Below are positions 44,669 through 53,817 of a stretch of DNA of 64,000 nt, piece by piece. Position 1 is the first letter of the stretch, and every line of letters starts with the position of its first letter. The stretch is from Paracoccus haematequi (GTDB lineage Bacteria; Pseudomonadota; Alphaproteobacteria; Rhodobacterales; Rhodobacteraceae). The stretch lies in the NCBI GenBank assembly GCA_945881965.1, contig CAMCVS010000002.1:124001-188000 (forward strand), read 5' to 3'. The position numbers and the translations under genes were made by a program. The notes under the pieces are model-generated. The model was given only the letters and a program-made list of their open reading frames with translations. It was not told the origin of the DNA and did not search any database.

Positions 44669-45786
44669 GGGATGCGGTGGCGGCCCCGCTTGCCGGTCTG
44701 AAGGTGGTCGAACTGGCGCGGATTCTGGCCGGGCCCTGGGCCGGGCAGACGCTGGCCGATCTGGGGGCCGAGGTGATCAAGGTCGAGGCCCCCGCCGGGG
44801 ACGACACCCGGCAATGGGGACCGCCCTTTATCGACCGCGATGATGAACGGTCGGCGGCCTATTTCCACGCCTGCAATCGCGGCAAACGGTCGGTCGTCGC
44901 GGATTTCACGACGGTTGAGGGTCAGGCGTTGGTGCGCGATCTGGTGCAGGGCGCCGATGTGCTGATCGAGAATTTCAAGGTCGGCGGGTTGGACAAATAC
45001 GGGCTGGATTATGCCAGCCTGTCGGCGATCAATCCGCGCCTGATCTATTGTTCGATCACCGGATTCGGGCAGACCGGCCCCTATGCCCACCGCGCGGGCT
45101 ATGATTACATCATTCAGGGCATGTCGGGCCTGATGTCGATCACGGGTGAACCCGATGGCCAGCCGCAGCGCGCGGGCGTGGCGATTACCGATATCTTTAC
45201 CGGTGTCTATTCGGTGTCGGCGATACTGGCCGCGTTGCATCAACGCCATGCGACGGGGCGGGGACAGCATATCGACATGGCGCTGTTGGATTGTGCGGTG
45301 TCCGTCACGGCCAATCAGGCGCTGAATTACCTGTCCACCGGCACCCCGCCGGGGCGGACCGGCAATTACCACCCCAATCTGACCCCCTATCAGGTGTTCG
45401 ATTGCACGGATGGCCACATCATCATCGCCACCGGCAATGACGCGCAATATCAGCGCTTGTGCCGGTTTCTGGGGCTGGACTGGATGGCGCAGGATACGAA
45501 ATTCCTGAAAAATGCGGATCGGGTCAGCAACCGTCCGGAAATGATCGCGCATCTGATGGCCGCGACGCGGGCGCGGACCAAGGCCGATCTGCTGGCAGGC
45601 TGCGAGGCGGCGGGGATCCCGGCGGGGCCGATCAACGATCTGGCCGAGGTCTTTGCGGACCCGCAGGTCATCGCGCGCGGGATGCAGATTGCGCCTGAAG
45701 GTGTGCCGGGTGTGCGCGCGCCGTTCCGGTTTTCGGCGGCTGATCTGGTGCTGGACCGGGCCGCGCCGAAACTGGCCAAAGAGTGA
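44665..45786 (+). CDS. family III CoA-transferase (CaiB/BaiF type)
   Basis: A 373-residue class III CoA-transferase. It opens with LAGLKVVELARILAGPWAGQTLADLGAEVIKVEAP, and has CNRGKRSVVADF, GADVLIENFKVGGLDKYGLDY with the aspartate nucleophile region DMALLDCAVS further on, and AGIPAGPINDLAEVFADPQ near the C-terminus. The family moves CoA between carboxylic acids; substrate not readable. The start is GTG at 44665 overlapping the DsbA-like stop. Confidence 0.9.
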   Translation: MRDAVAAPLAGLKVVELARILAGPWAGQTLADLGAEVIKVEAPAGDDTRQWGPPFIDRDDERSAAYFHACNRGKRSVVADFTTVEGQALVRDLVQGADVLIENFKVGGLDKYGLDYASLSAINPRLIYCSITGFGQTGPYAHRAGYDYIIQGMSGLMSITGEPDGQPQRAGVAITDIFTGVYSVSAILAALHQRHATGRGQHIDMALLDCAVSVTANQALNYLSTGTPPGRTGNYHPNLTPYQVFDCTDGHIIIATGNDAQYQRLCRFLGLDWMAQDTKFLKNADRVSNRPEMIAHLMAATRARTKADLLAGCEAAGIPAGPINDLAEVFADPQVIARGMQIAPEGVPGVRAPFRFSAADLVLDRAAPKLAKE

Positions 45787-45787
45787 C

Positions 45788-46474
45788 CTAGCGGCCCGAT
45801 CCGCGCAGGATCGCGCCCACGGTGCGCAGCAGGATCATCAGATCACTGCGCAAGGTCGATCCGCGCGCATAGGCAAGGTCCAGTCGCAGCCGTTCGGCAT
45901 AGCTCAGGCTGTTGCGCCCGTTCATGCCGCCGGACACCTGCCAAGACCCCGTCATGCCAGGGCGCACCGACACCACGCGGGCCGCTGCCGCGCCGTATTC
46001 GCGCGCGATTTCACCCGGCAACAGCGGGCGCGGCCCCACCAAGGCCATATCGCCCCGGATCACGTTCCAGATCTGTGGCAGTTCGTCCAGCGAGTGGCGG
46101 CGCAACCATTGCCCCAGCGGCGTGATGCGCGGGTCGCGCGCCAGTTTGCCGTGCCTGATCCATTCCCGCCGTCGCAGGGGATCAGACAGCAACACGGCCA
46201 ATTGACCTTCGGCCCCGGGACGCATGCTGCGCAATTTCCACATCCGGAACAGCCGCCCGTGAAGCCCCACGCGGTCCTGTGCATAAAACGGCGCGCGTCC
46301 CACGGCCAACATCAGGCCAACCAGCAACGGTCCCCACAGCGGGGCCAGCATGGCGATCAGCAACAGTTCCAGCGCCCGCTTTGCAGACCACGCCGGCCAG
46401 ATCAGGCGGAACGACAAGGCGCGGCGCAGAATCAGTTCCGTCATGACGACCCCCGTGGATGGCAACACCATCAT
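45788..46474 (-). CDS. undecaprenyl-phosphate sugar-1-phosphate transferase
   Basis: Bacterial sugar transferase (PF02397-type) of 228 residues that starts exopolysaccharide or O-glycan synthesis on a lipid carrier. A single membrane segment (about 35-58) precedes the catalytic core: KRALELLL, QDRVGLHGRLFRMWKLRSM, DPRITPLGQWLRRHSLDELPQ, WNVIRGDMALVGPRPLLP and RPGMTGSWQVSG. An ATG at 46444 with GGGGG upstream is an alternative start giving 218 residues. It lies downstream of lpxK with a 24-base gap. Confidence 0.9.
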   Translation of the reverse strand: MMVLPSTGVVMTELILRRALSFRLIWPAWSAKRALELLLIAMLAPLWGPLLVGLMLAVGRAPFYAQDRVGLHGRLFRMWKLRSMRPGAEGQLAVLLSDPLRRREWIRHGKLARDPRITPLGQWLRRHSLDELPQIWNVIRGDMALVGPRPLLPGEIAREYGAAAARVVSVRPGMTGSWQVSGGMNGRNSLSYAERLRLDLAYARGSTLRSDLMILLRTVGAILRGSGR

Positions 46475-46498
46475 TGCTGCCGCCTGCTGAAGGCTCTG

Positions 46499-47521
46499 TT
46501 AACGCGGCCCGGAAATTTTGAACGTCTGTCCAAATATCGGGGCCAGCTGCGCGGATATTGCGGACAAATTGTCAAATTCCAGCCGCACCGGCAGGGTCAG
46601 GACGCGGGCGCGGAACGCAGGCGGCAGGCGCACCGCGTCTTTTTCGGTCGTTACCAGTTGCGCGCCAAGCGCCTGCGCGTCGCGGTCCAGCCGCGCCAAC
46701 AGCGCAGGCGACAGGCGTTGATGATCGTCCAGCGCACAGGCTCCGACCACTTCGGCCCCCAGCCCGCCCAAGGTGGCAAAGAATTTCTCGGGATGACCAA
46801 TCCCCGCAAAGGCCAAAACGCGCGCCCCCGCCCAATCCATGCCGGTTTGCAGCGGGCGCAGGGCGGCGGTCAGATGCGGACAGGGGATCGCCGCGCTCCA
46901 AGCCTTTGCAAACGCAGCCTGATCCGGCGGCCCACCGATCGACAGCACCGCCCCCGCGCGGGCCAACCCGGTGGCGACCGGTTCGCGCAATGGACCGGCA
47001 GGCAGGCAGCGGCCATTGCCGAACCCGCGCGCCGCATCTACCACGACCAGCGCCAAATCCTGCACTAACGCCGGGTTCTGGAATCCGTCATCCAGCAGGA
47101 TCGCCCCGGCCCCGGCAGCCACCGCCGCCGCTGCGCCCGCAGCCCGATCCCGCGCCACCCAGACCGGCGCAAAGGCCGACAGCAGCAGCGGCTCGTCGCC
47201 CACATCCGCCGCGCTGTGCCGCGCCGGGTCAACCGCCACCGGCCCCGGCAAATTGCCCCCATGCCCGCGCGACACCACATGCGCCGTCACACCGGCCTGC
47301 CGCAACAGGTCCAAGAGCGCGATCACCGTCGGCGTCTTGCCAGTGCCGCCTGCGTTCAGGTTGCCGACGCAGATCACCGGCACGCCCAACCGCACCGGCC
47401 TGCCCCGCGCCAGCCGCCGCGCCGTGGCACCGGCATAGAGCGCCCCCAACGGCCCCAACAGCCGCGCAGCCAAGGCCGGACGATCCGGCGGCGTGAACCA
47501 GAAACCGGGGGCTTGCATCAC
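46499..47521 (-). CDS. lpxK: tetraacyldisaccharide 4'-kinase
   Basis: LpxK phosphorylates the tetraacyldisaccharide precursor of lipid A at the inner membrane. A 340-residue protein with the N-terminal membrane-interacting region, Walker A loop [17 protein letters not shown] near residue 55, the catalytic SRGHGG region near 85, DDGFQNPAL near 140, and the C-terminal [11 protein letters not shown] motif. It overlaps the waaA stop by four bases, so the two are co-translated. Confidence 0.93.
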   Translation of the reverse strand: MMQAPGFWFTPPDRPALAARLLGPLGALYAGATARRLARGRPVRLGVPVICVGNLNAGGTGKTPTVIALLDLLRQAGVTAHVVSRGHGGNLPGPVAVDPARHSAADVGDEPLLLSAFAPVWVARDRAAGAAAAVAAGAGAILLDDGFQNPALVQDLALVVVDAARGFGNGRCLPAGPLREPVATGLARAGAVLSIGGPPDQAAFAKAWSAAIPCPHLTAALRPLQTGMDWAGARVLAFAGIGHPEKFFATLGGLGAEVVGACALDDHQRLSPALLARLDRDAQALGAQLVTTEKDAVRLPPAFRARVLTLPVRLEFDNLSAISAQLAPIFGQTFKISGPR

Positions 47522-48753
47522 GTCACCTCGACCAGATCGAGCGTATCTTGCAAGAGGTCCAGCAGGCGATCCGTCTCAGCGGCCCCACGCGTCACCACCT
47601 CCCAGGCGGAATGGGCCATCGCGGCGGCCTGATCCGGCGCGCCCAGCCGTTGCAGGGCGGTGGCCAACGTTGCGGCATCCTTGACCATCCGTGCCGCCCC
47701 GGCGGTGGCCAGCCGGGTATAGGCCGCCAGATGCTGCCCGATCTGCGGCCCGTACAGAATCGCCTGCCCCAGCGCGGCAGCGGCAAACGGATCGCGCCCG
47801 CCCGCCCCCGGCACCAGCGACGCGCCCAGAAAGCACACCGGGGCCAGCCGATGCCACAGCCCCGCCTCGCCCGCGCGATCCGCCAGCAACACCTGCGTCG
47901 CCTCGCCGGGATATTCGTCCAGCGACCGGGTCGCGAAACGCCAGCCCTCAGCGGTCAACATATCCGCAATCGCGGCCCCCTGCGCCGGGTCGGCGGGCGA
48001 CAGGATCAACAACTGCCGGTGCGCGCCGCGCAAGGACAGGCGATGCGCGCTCAGCACGGTGTCCACCTCGTCGGGCAGCACATCGGCGGCGTACCAGACC
48101 GCACGCCCGGCCATCTCGCGCGCCAACGCATCGCGGCGGGCCTCGTTCGCGGGCGGCAAGGGCGCGGACAGATCAAGCGCCCCCGTCACTGCCACATGAT
48201 CCGGCGGCACGCCTTGTTTCAGCAGCCGCTGCGCGGCATTGGCGGTGCCGGCAAAAGCCCGGTCAAAATGGCGCAGCGTGGCGCGCGGCACATCGGGCAA
48301 CCAGCGAAACCGCGCCTCGTCCAGACCGTTCTCGTCGCTGTCCAGCAGGAACAGCGGGATGTCCCGCGCCGCCGCCTCGGCGATCAAGGCGGGGCGCAGG
48401 AAACCACCGGTCCACAGGCACAGCGCGGGGCGGATATGGTCCAGAAACCGGCGGCAATCGCGCTGCGCCTCGGCGGGCAGGGTGGTTGTGATCACATCGG
48501 GCTGGGTCGCCTCTGACAGCGGGTCCAAAGCCTGCGGCAGCGGGAATGAAACCGTCAGCCACAGCACCAGTCCGGGGCGTTGCGCCGCCAGCCTGCGATG
48601 CAGGTGGCACAAGAGCCGCTGGCGTTCTGGGCTGGTGGCGTGGCCCCAGATCACCTCGCTGTCATGGCGCGGTGCGGTTGCCACCCATGGCCGCGCGGGA
48701 TCGGACCGCCGCGCCAGCGCCATATAGGCCGCAAGTCCCAGCGACCGTGCCAT
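47518..48753 (-). CDS. waaA: 3-deoxy-D-manno-octulosonic acid transferase, divergent
   Basis: KdtA/WaaA-type glycosyltransferase adding Kdo to lipid A precursor, 411 residues. The assignment rests on length, the N-terminal glycosyltransferase-like layout, the C-terminal [28 protein letters not shown] segment, and overlap with lpxK. Two signatures are altered: the usual HAVSVGE loop reads WGHATSPER, still with a glutamate, and the usual GGHNPLE reads GGRDPFA. The usual N-terminal membrane helix is not obvious. Divergent WaaA is the best call, at somewhat lower certainty. Confidence 0.8.
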   Translation of the reverse strand: MARSLGLAAYMALARRSDPARPWVATAPRHDSEVIWGHATSPERQRLLCHLHRRLAAQRPGLVLWLTVSFPLPQALDPLSEATQPDVITTTLPAEAQRDCRRFLDHIRPALCLWTGGFLRPALIAEAAARDIPLFLLDSDENGLDEARFRWLPDVPRATLRHFDRAFAGTANAAQRLLKQGVPPDHVAVTGALDLSAPLPPANEARRDALAREMAGRAVWYAADVLPDEVDTVLSAHRLSLRGAHRQLLILSPADPAQGAAIADMLTAEGWRFATRSLDEYPGEATQVLLADRAGEAGLWHRLAPVCFLGASLVPGAGGRDPFAAAALGQAILYGPQIGQHLAAYTRLATAGAARMVKDAATLATALQRLGAPDQAAAMAHSAWEVVTRGAAETDRLLDLLQDTLDLVEVT

Positions 48754-48888
48754 CTTACCGCCGATGCCCCCGGCAAGACGGCGGCGCGGCGTTATGGTTG
48801 CAGCTGTGGGTCATGCGGGGCTCCGTTTCGGACACGCTAACGGGGTTTCCGCGCCTGCACAATGTGACCCCTTGGCGGCCCCTTTGGT

Positions 48889-49470
48889 TCAGGGGATCAG
48901 GTCGCGCCACGCCCCCAAGGCCAAACCGTCAAGATCATGCGGTCCGACCGACCAGCGCACCAGCCGCAGCACAGGCAACCCGACATGGGCGCACATGCGC
49001 CGCACCTGCCGGTTGCGGCCTTCGGTGATGGTAAGGCGCAGCCAGGCATCCGGCACAGTCACACGGTGGCGCACCGGGGGCACGCGCGGCCAAAGCCATG
49101 CGGGCGCGTCCACCTGATCGACCTCTGCGGGCCGTGTCGGCCCATCCGCCAGCGTGATCCCTGCCCGCAAGGCCATAATCGCGGGCGCGTCGGGCACGCC
49201 TTCGACAAGCGCGAGATAAGTCTTGGGCGTATGGCTGGATGGGTCGGTCAAGCGGGCCTGCAACACGCCATCGTTGGTCAACAGCAAGAGCCCCTCGCTG
49301 TCGCGGTCCAGCCGCCCGGCGGGATACATCCCCGGCATGTCCAGAAACCGGCCCAATCCCGGCCAATGGCCATCATCTGTGAACTGCGACAGCACATCCA
49401 TCGGCTTGTTATAGGCGACAAGCCGCGTGGGGACGGTCGCACCACGCGGACGCGGACGGGGGCGGCTCAT
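48889..49470 (-). CDS. RsuA/RluE-type pseudouridine synthase
   Basis: A 193-residue single-domain pseudouridine synthase. The catalytic aspartate is in AGRLDRDSEGLLLLTNDG near residue 54 and the RNA-binding arginine motif EGRNRQVRRMCAHVG near residue 153. There is no S4 domain, so it is RluE-like (23S rRNA) rather than RsuA-like. The start at 49470 overlaps the stop of the MmcQ-like gene by four bases. The 135 bases upstream of waaA, beyond its 3' end, hold nothing I can identify. Confidence 0.9.
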   Translation of the reverse strand: MSRPRPRPRGATVPTRLVAYNKPMDVLSQFTDDGHWPGLGRFLDMPGMYPAGRLDRDSEGLLLLTNDGVLQARLTDPSSHTPKTYLALVEGVPDAPAIMALRAGITLADGPTRPAEVDQVDAPAWLWPRVPPVRHRVTVPDAWLRLTITEGRNRQVRRMCAHVGLPVLRLVRWSVGPHDLDGLALGAWRDLIP

Positions 49471-49820
49471 GGGTTTGCCGCTTGCCAGTCGCGCAGCCAG
49501 CGTTTCGGGGCCATGTCCTGCCATGTCCGCTGCAGGCGCGCGGTCGCCCAATCGCGGTCAATCCGTCCGGCGGCGACAAGGATCAGGCCGTGATTGGCGT
49601 AATGCGGGTGATGCAGAAAGGTTTCGGGGTCGGCCTCGCGCAGCATCTCGCGTTCCGCGATGCTGCCCTTGAACACCCCCGCATCAACATAAGGCGACCA
49701 CCACACCCACATCTTGCCATGCGCCTTGAGGTTGGGATTGCCCCAGCTGACAGCCTCCGCGACCTGCGGCAGGTCCAAGGACAACGCCAGATCGCGCAGG
49801 TCGGGCCAGGTGCTGATCAT
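49467..49820 (-). CDS. MmcQ/YjbR-family protein
   Basis: A 117-residue small alpha/beta protein of the MmcQ/YjbR family, with a DNA-binding-like fold but no proven function. Recognisable: LRDLALSLDLPQVAEAVSWGNPNLKAHGKMWVWW and the C-terminal DWATARLQRTWQDMAPKRW. AAGGCTGC precedes the ATG at 49820; the open frame upstream has no support. ATGA-coupled to the pseudouridine synthase. Confidence 0.85.
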   Translation of the reverse strand: MISTWPDLRDLALSLDLPQVAEAVSWGNPNLKAHGKMWVWWSPYVDAGVFKGSIAEREMLREADPETFLHHPHYANHGLILVAAGRIDRDWATARLQRTWQDMAPKRWLRDWQAANP

Positions 49821-49883
49821 GGTGCAGCCTTTCGCAGAACCGTGACGGCAGGTGCGGGTGTCAGGCCCCGCCCGCCGTGACAC

Positions 49884-51461
49884 TCAATATCCCAACGCAC
49901 AGCCATCCTTGCGCGGGTCTGACGCACCTTCCAACAGGCCATCGTCGCGCAACAGGATCATCTGCCCGCCGCCAATCGGCCCGCGCGGGATGTCAACGCT
50001 GTGGCCCTTGGTGGCAAGGGCTGTGCGGATATCATCGCCATAGCCGCGTTCCACCCCCAACACGCCCGCGTCGGTAAAGCTGCGCGGCGCGTCCAGCGCA
50101 TCCTGCGGGTCCATGCCGAAATCGACCATGTTGGTGACAATCCGGGTGTGGCCGTTCGGCTGATAGGCCCCGCCCATCACGCCAAAGGGCGCGATCACCC
50201 GCCCGCCGCGTTTCAGCATGCCGGGGATGATCGTGTGCATCGGACGCTTGCCGCCCTTTTGTTCATTCGGGTGCCCCTCGGCCACGGTGAACCCGGCGCC
50301 GCGGTTCTGGAACAGGATGCCGAACTTTTCCGACGCGATGCCGGACCCGAAGGGATGGAAGATCGAATAGATCAGCGACACCGCCATGCGGTCGCGGTCG
50401 ACCACGGTGATATAGATGGTGTCCTTGTGGATCGCCTCTGTCAGCGGCGCGGCGGCGGCCATTGCGCGGTCCATGTCGATCAGCGCGGCCAGACGCGCGG
50501 CCGTGTCCGCCGACGTCATGTAGTCCAGCCGCGTGGTATGCGCCGGATCGGCGATAAAGCGGTTGCGCGCGTCATAGGCGAGTTTCGCCGCCTCGGCCTC
50601 GATATGTGCGCGATCTGCCCCCATCGGGTCCATGGATTTAAGATCGAAATGTTTCAAGATGTTCAGCATCAGCAGCGCGGTCGCCCCCGAGCCGTTCGGC
50701 GGATGTTCATAGAGGTCCAGATCGCCATAGCTGCCATGGATCGGCGTGGCATATTCCGCACGCGCAGCGGCGAAATCATCCATCGTATGCACGCCGCCCA
50801 GCTCGCGGAGCGCGGCGACCATGTCTTCGGCAATCTCGCCGGTATAGAACGCGTCGCGCCCATCTTTGGCGATGCGGCGCAGCACCTCGGCCTGACCGGG
50901 GGCCGCGAAACGGTCGCCCATGGCATAGGCCGCGCCGCCCTTTGAGAAATGCGTGATGCCGTGACCGGACAGATAGGTGGTGCATTCCGCCAGATCAAAG
51001 GCCACGCGCGGGGCCAGCGGCACGCCTTCCTCGGCATAGCGGATTGCGGGGGCCAGGATCGCGTCCAGCCCGAGACGGCCATGATCCGCCGCAAGTCGAC
51101 AAAACGCGTCCACGGCGGTCGGGATCGTCACCGCATCCGGGGTGCGCAGCGGCACCGTGGTCAACCCGCGCGCGCGCAGGCCTGCGGCGTCCGCGCCAGC
51201 AGGCGCGCGGCCCGACCCGTTCATGGCGATGATATCCTCGGTCCCCGCCGGTTTGATCAGCGCAAAACAATCGCCGCCAATCCCGGTCATCTGCGGTTCG
51301 CAGATCCCCAACAGAACCGCGCCTGCGATGGCGGCGTCCATCGCGGTGCCGCCGCGTTCCAGAATATCAATCGCCACTTTCGCGGCCAGCGGGTGCGATG
51401 TGGCACAGACGCCATTCGCGGCAATGACCGGTGAACGGCCGGGTTTCTGGAAATCGCGCAT
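49884..51461 (-). CDS. gamma-glutamyltransferase-family protein
   Basis: Ntn-hydrolase of 525 residues in the gamma-glutamyltranspeptidase family. Large-subunit features: GVCATSHPLAAKVAIDILERGG, NGSGRAP and PNGSGATALLMLNIL. The small subunit would begin at the threonine of KDTIYITVVDRDRMAVSLI, followed by FGSGIAS and GGAYQPNGHTRIVTNMVD. There is no signal peptide, so it is probably cytosolic, unlike E. coli Ggt. Catalysis on glutathione is not guaranteed; many members act on other gamma-glutamyl or cephalosporin-like amides. Confidence 0.88.
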   Translation of the reverse strand: MRDFQKPGRSPVIAANGVCATSHPLAAKVAIDILERGGTAMDAAIAGAVLLGICEPQMTGIGGDCFALIKPAGTEDIIAMNGSGRAPAGADAAGLRARGLTTVPLRTPDAVTIPTAVDAFCRLAADHGRLGLDAILAPAIRYAEEGVPLAPRVAFDLAECTTYLSGHGITHFSKGGAAYAMGDRFAAPGQAEVLRRIAKDGRDAFYTGEIAEDMVAALRELGGVHTMDDFAAARAEYATPIHGSYGDLDLYEHPPNGSGATALLMLNILKHFDLKSMDPMGADRAHIEAEAAKLAYDARNRFIADPAHTTRLDYMTSADTAARLAALIDMDRAMAAAAPLTEAIHKDTIYITVVDRDRMAVSLIYSIFHPFGSGIASEKFGILFQNRGAGFTVAEGHPNEQKGGKRPMHTIIPGMLKRGGRVIAPFGVMGGAYQPNGHTRIVTNMVDFGMDPQDALDAPRSFTDAGVLGVERGYGDDIRTALATKGHSVDIPRGPIGGGQMILLRDDGLLEGASDPRKDGCALGY

Positions 51462-51535
51462 TGTCTGTCCCCCCTTTTGTCTTGCGCAACACTAGCTGCC
51501 GCGCCGCGCATTGCAATCGGGGTATGCCAGAAGAA

Positions 51536-51583
51536 CCTCGGCGCCGGGTTCTGGGTGGGGGCTGATGACACCCGACGCCGAGG
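51536..51583. other. structured intergenic element between ggt-like and rsbW-like genes
   Basis: An eight-base outer stem, CCTCGGCG (51536-51543) with CGCCGAGG (51576-51583), encloses an inner stem GGGTG (51553-51557) with CACCC (51569-51573). On the minus strand it lies after the RsbW-like gene and is followed by GTTCTTCT, so it may be that operon's terminator; a small RNA is an alternative. Nothing else is seen in this 221-base gap. Confidence 0.5.
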
Positions 51584-51682
51584 GAAGCTTTTGTTCAGCT
51601 ACAGGAGTATGTGTGCCCCGTGATACAGGCGACATTTCGCAGCCTTCATGGTGATTTTGTGGCATTGGCAAAGGCTGCTGCC

Positions 51683-52141
51683 TCAATGCGACCGATCCGG
51701 CGGCGTTGTTTCCGGCTTTGCCGTATTGTGGGGCAAGCGAAAGCTGAGACGGTTCAGCGTCCCCGTCCGCCCCGCCCGCAGATCGGTGGTCAGGCTGTGA
51801 ATCAGGAACCAGCCGAATCCGCCTTCGGGCAGGGCCTGTGGATCGGGGCCAAACCCCGGCTGCAACAGGGCGGGCGGCAAGGGCGCGCCGAAGTCGCTGA
51901 TCGTGACCTGCAACCTGTCCGGTTCGATCATGATCGCCAGCCAGATCGGGCCGGGATCGCCGGGGGCATAGCCGTGTTCAACGATATTGTTCAGCACCTC
52001 GGCCAACACGATTTCCGCGCTGGAACGATCCTCGGGCGTCAATCCTTGACGGACCAGCGCGGCGGTGATCCGGGCCAGCGTGACGCGCACCTCGCCATCG
52101 CGCGCGTCCAGCCGGAATGTCAGAAAGCGGTCGATTGCCAT
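51683..52141 (-). CDS. RsbW-like anti-sigma factor/serine kinase
   Basis: A 152-residue HATPase_c_2 protein. The N-box EIVLAEVLNNIVEHGY near residue 45-60 and the G-rich loop GGFGWFLIHSLTTDL near residue 107 form the Bergerat ATP site. It pairs with the STAS-domain gene just upstream (5-base gap), the classic anti-sigma/anti-anti-sigma arrangement. No sigma-factor or phosphatase gene is adjacent, so the partner is elsewhere or the switch controls something other than sigma. Confidence 0.86.
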   Translation of the reverse strand: MAIDRFLTFRLDARDGEVRVTLARITAALVRQGLTPEDRSSAEIVLAEVLNNIVEHGYAPGDPGPIWLAIMIEPDRLQVTISDFGAPLPPALLQPGFGPDPQALPEGGFGWFLIHSLTTDLRAGRTGTLNRLSFRLPHNTAKPETTPPDRSH

Positions 52142-52146
52142 GCCGC

Positions 52147-52485
52147 TTACCCCGCCCGCAGGGCCAGCGCGGCAGGCAGATCGGTGTGGATCGGAAACAC
52201 CGTATCCATCCGGGTCAGGCGAAACACCTTTTCCACCGTCGGTGTCAGCCCCGCCAGATGCAGCCGCCGCACCGGGGCCAGGGCCTTCATCGCCGCGACA
52301 ATCGCGCCCAAGCCCGACGAATCGACAAATTGCACCGCCGCCAGATCCAGCAGCACATCACCCGCCGCCTCTCCGGCCAGATCACGCAGCCGGTCCTTGA
52401 ACGCCAAGGCGCTGGCCGCATCAATCCGCACCGCATCCACCCGGATGATAAAAAGCCCGCCCTCGGGCCGTCCGGTCATGTCCAT
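52147..52485 (-). CDS. STAS-domain anti-sigma factor antagonist (RsbV-like)
   Basis: A 112-residue STAS protein. The phosphorylatable serine lies in FVDSSGLGAIVAAMKAL near residue 56, the conserved site that the neighbouring kinase would modify. GGAGG 6 bases upstream supports the ATG at 52485; an ATG two codons later is possible. In the RsbV model, unphosphorylated antagonist sequesters the kinase. Confidence 0.88.
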   Translation of the reverse strand: MDMTGRPEGGLFIIRVDAVRIDAASALAFKDRLRDLAGEAAGDVLLDLAAVQFVDSSGLGAIVAAMKALAPVRRLHLAGLTPTVEKVFRLTRMDTVFPIHTDLPAALALRAG

Positions 52486-52576
52486 CGCAACCTCCGCGCA
52501 TCTGCACCTGCGGCAAAGGCTGGACGCCAAACCTTGCCATCCCGTATGTCTGGTCCAACCAAATGCGGAGGATTTG

Positions 52577-53749
52577 ATGCATCAGGTGGTGATCGCGGGC
52601 GCGGCCCGGACGGCGATGGGCGGATTTCAGGGCGTTTTCAACGGTGTAACGGCGGCCACCCTGGGGGGCGCCGCGATCCGCGCCGCGCTTTCGGATGCGG
52701 GCACCGCGACCGTGGACGAGGTGCTGATGGGCTGCGTCCTGCCCGCGGGTCAGGGCCAGGCCCCGGCGCGGCAGGCCGGTTTCGCGGGCGGGCTTGACGA
52801 CTCTGTCCCCGCCACCACGCTGAACAAGATGTGCGGTTCGGGCATGAAGGCGGCGATGCTGGCCTTTGACCAGATCGCGCTGGGCCATGCCCAGACCATG
52901 ATCGCGGGCGGCATGGAATCGATGTCGAAAGCGCCTTACCTGTTGCCCGCCATGCGCGGCGGCGCCCGGATCGGCCATCAGGGCGCGATTGACCACATGT
53001 TCCTTGACGGGCTGGAAGACGCCTATGACAAGGGCCGCCTGATGGGCACCTTTGCCGAGGATTGCGCCGAAGCGTTCCAGTTCACCCGCGCCGATCAGGA
53101 CGCATATGCGCTGCAATCGCTGGAAAACGCGCTGGCCGCGATCCGGTCCGGGGCCTTTGCCGCCGAGGTCACGCCGGTCACGGTGCCGGGGCGCGCGGGT
53201 GACACCGTGATCACAGAAGACGAACAGCCCGCCAAGGCGCGGCCCGAGAAAATCCCGACCCTGAAACCCGCCTTCCGCAAGGATGGCACGGTCACGGCGG
53301 CTAATTCCTCGTCGATCTCGGACGGGGCGGCGGCCTTAGTGCTAGCGTCAGAGGCGGCGGCCGAGGCGCAAGGGCTGCGCATCCGCGCGCGTATTCTGGG
53401 CCACGCCAGCCACGCCCAGGCCCCCGCACATTTCCCCACCGCCCCGGTCCCTGCCGCGCGCAAACTGCTGGACCGGCTGGGCTGGGACAAGGACAGCGTC
53501 GATCTCTGGGAGGTGAACGAGGCCTTTGCCGTCGTTCCTATGGCCTTCATGCGTGAAATGGGCGTCGCGCGCGACCGCATGAACGTGAACGGCGGCGCCT
53601 GCGCGCTGGGTCATCCCATCGGCGCATCGGGCGCGCGGATCATGGTCACGCTGCTGCATGCGCTGGAATCGCGCGGGCTGCGGCGCGGCGTAGCGGCGAT
53701 CTGCATCGGCGGCGGCGAAGGCACAGCAATTGCCATCGAACGCATCTGA
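52577..53749 (+). CDS. acetyl-CoA C-acyltransferase (thiolase)
   Basis: A 390-residue thiolase. The nucleophilic cysteine is in LNKMCGSGMKAAML near residue 89, with ALGHPIGASGARI providing histidine and CIGGGEG the second cysteine near the C-terminus. It is most like biosynthetic acetoacetyl-CoA thiolases (PhaA type), though a beta-ketothiolase for degradation is equally possible. GGAGG precedes the ATG at 52577; the frame is open nearly 1 kb upstream, antisense to the RsbW/RsbV genes, which is an artefact of base composition. Confidence 0.92.
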   Translation: MHQVVIAGAARTAMGGFQGVFNGVTAATLGGAAIRAALSDAGTATVDEVLMGCVLPAGQGQAPARQAGFAGGLDDSVPATTLNKMCGSGMKAAMLAFDQIALGHAQTMIAGGMESMSKAPYLLPAMRGGARIGHQGAIDHMFLDGLEDAYDKGRLMGTFAEDCAEAFQFTRADQDAYALQSLENALAAIRSGAFAAEVTPVTVPGRAGDTVITEDEQPAKARPEKIPTLKPAFRKDGTVTAANSSSISDGAAALVLASEAAAEAQGLRIRARILGHASHAQAPAHFPTAPVPAARKLLDRLGWDKDSVDLWEVNEAFAVVPMAFMREMGVARDRMNVNGGACALGHPIGASGARIMVTLLHALESRGLRRGVAAICIGGGEGTAIAIERI

Positions 53750-53777
53750 TTTCATTTTGCCCGAAATACTCCGGGGT

Positions 53778-53794
53778 GCGGGGCAGCGCCCCGC
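53778..53794 (+). repeat. short palindrome in thiolase-msr gap
   Basis: GCGGGGC (53778-53784), AGC loop, GCCCCGC (53788-53794), flanked by CCGAAATACTCCGGGG and ACATTTCCAGAAAGGC. This looks like the intergenic hairpin boilerplate of Rhodobacterales; it could also act as a weak terminator after the thiolase gene. Confidence 0.45.
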
Positions 53795-53817
53795 GCGACA
53801 TTTCCAGAAAGGCCACC

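Noticed and set aside
45653-47068. 471-residue plus-strand frame across the CoA-transferase end, the sugar transferase and lpxK
   Set aside because: Antisense to two clear genes with intact motifs; low-complexity Gln/Arg/His sequence without domains.
51611-52576. Long in-frame extension upstream of the thiolase start
   Set aside because: It is antisense to the RsbW/RsbV-like genes; the thiolase fold begins at 52577 right after GGAGG.
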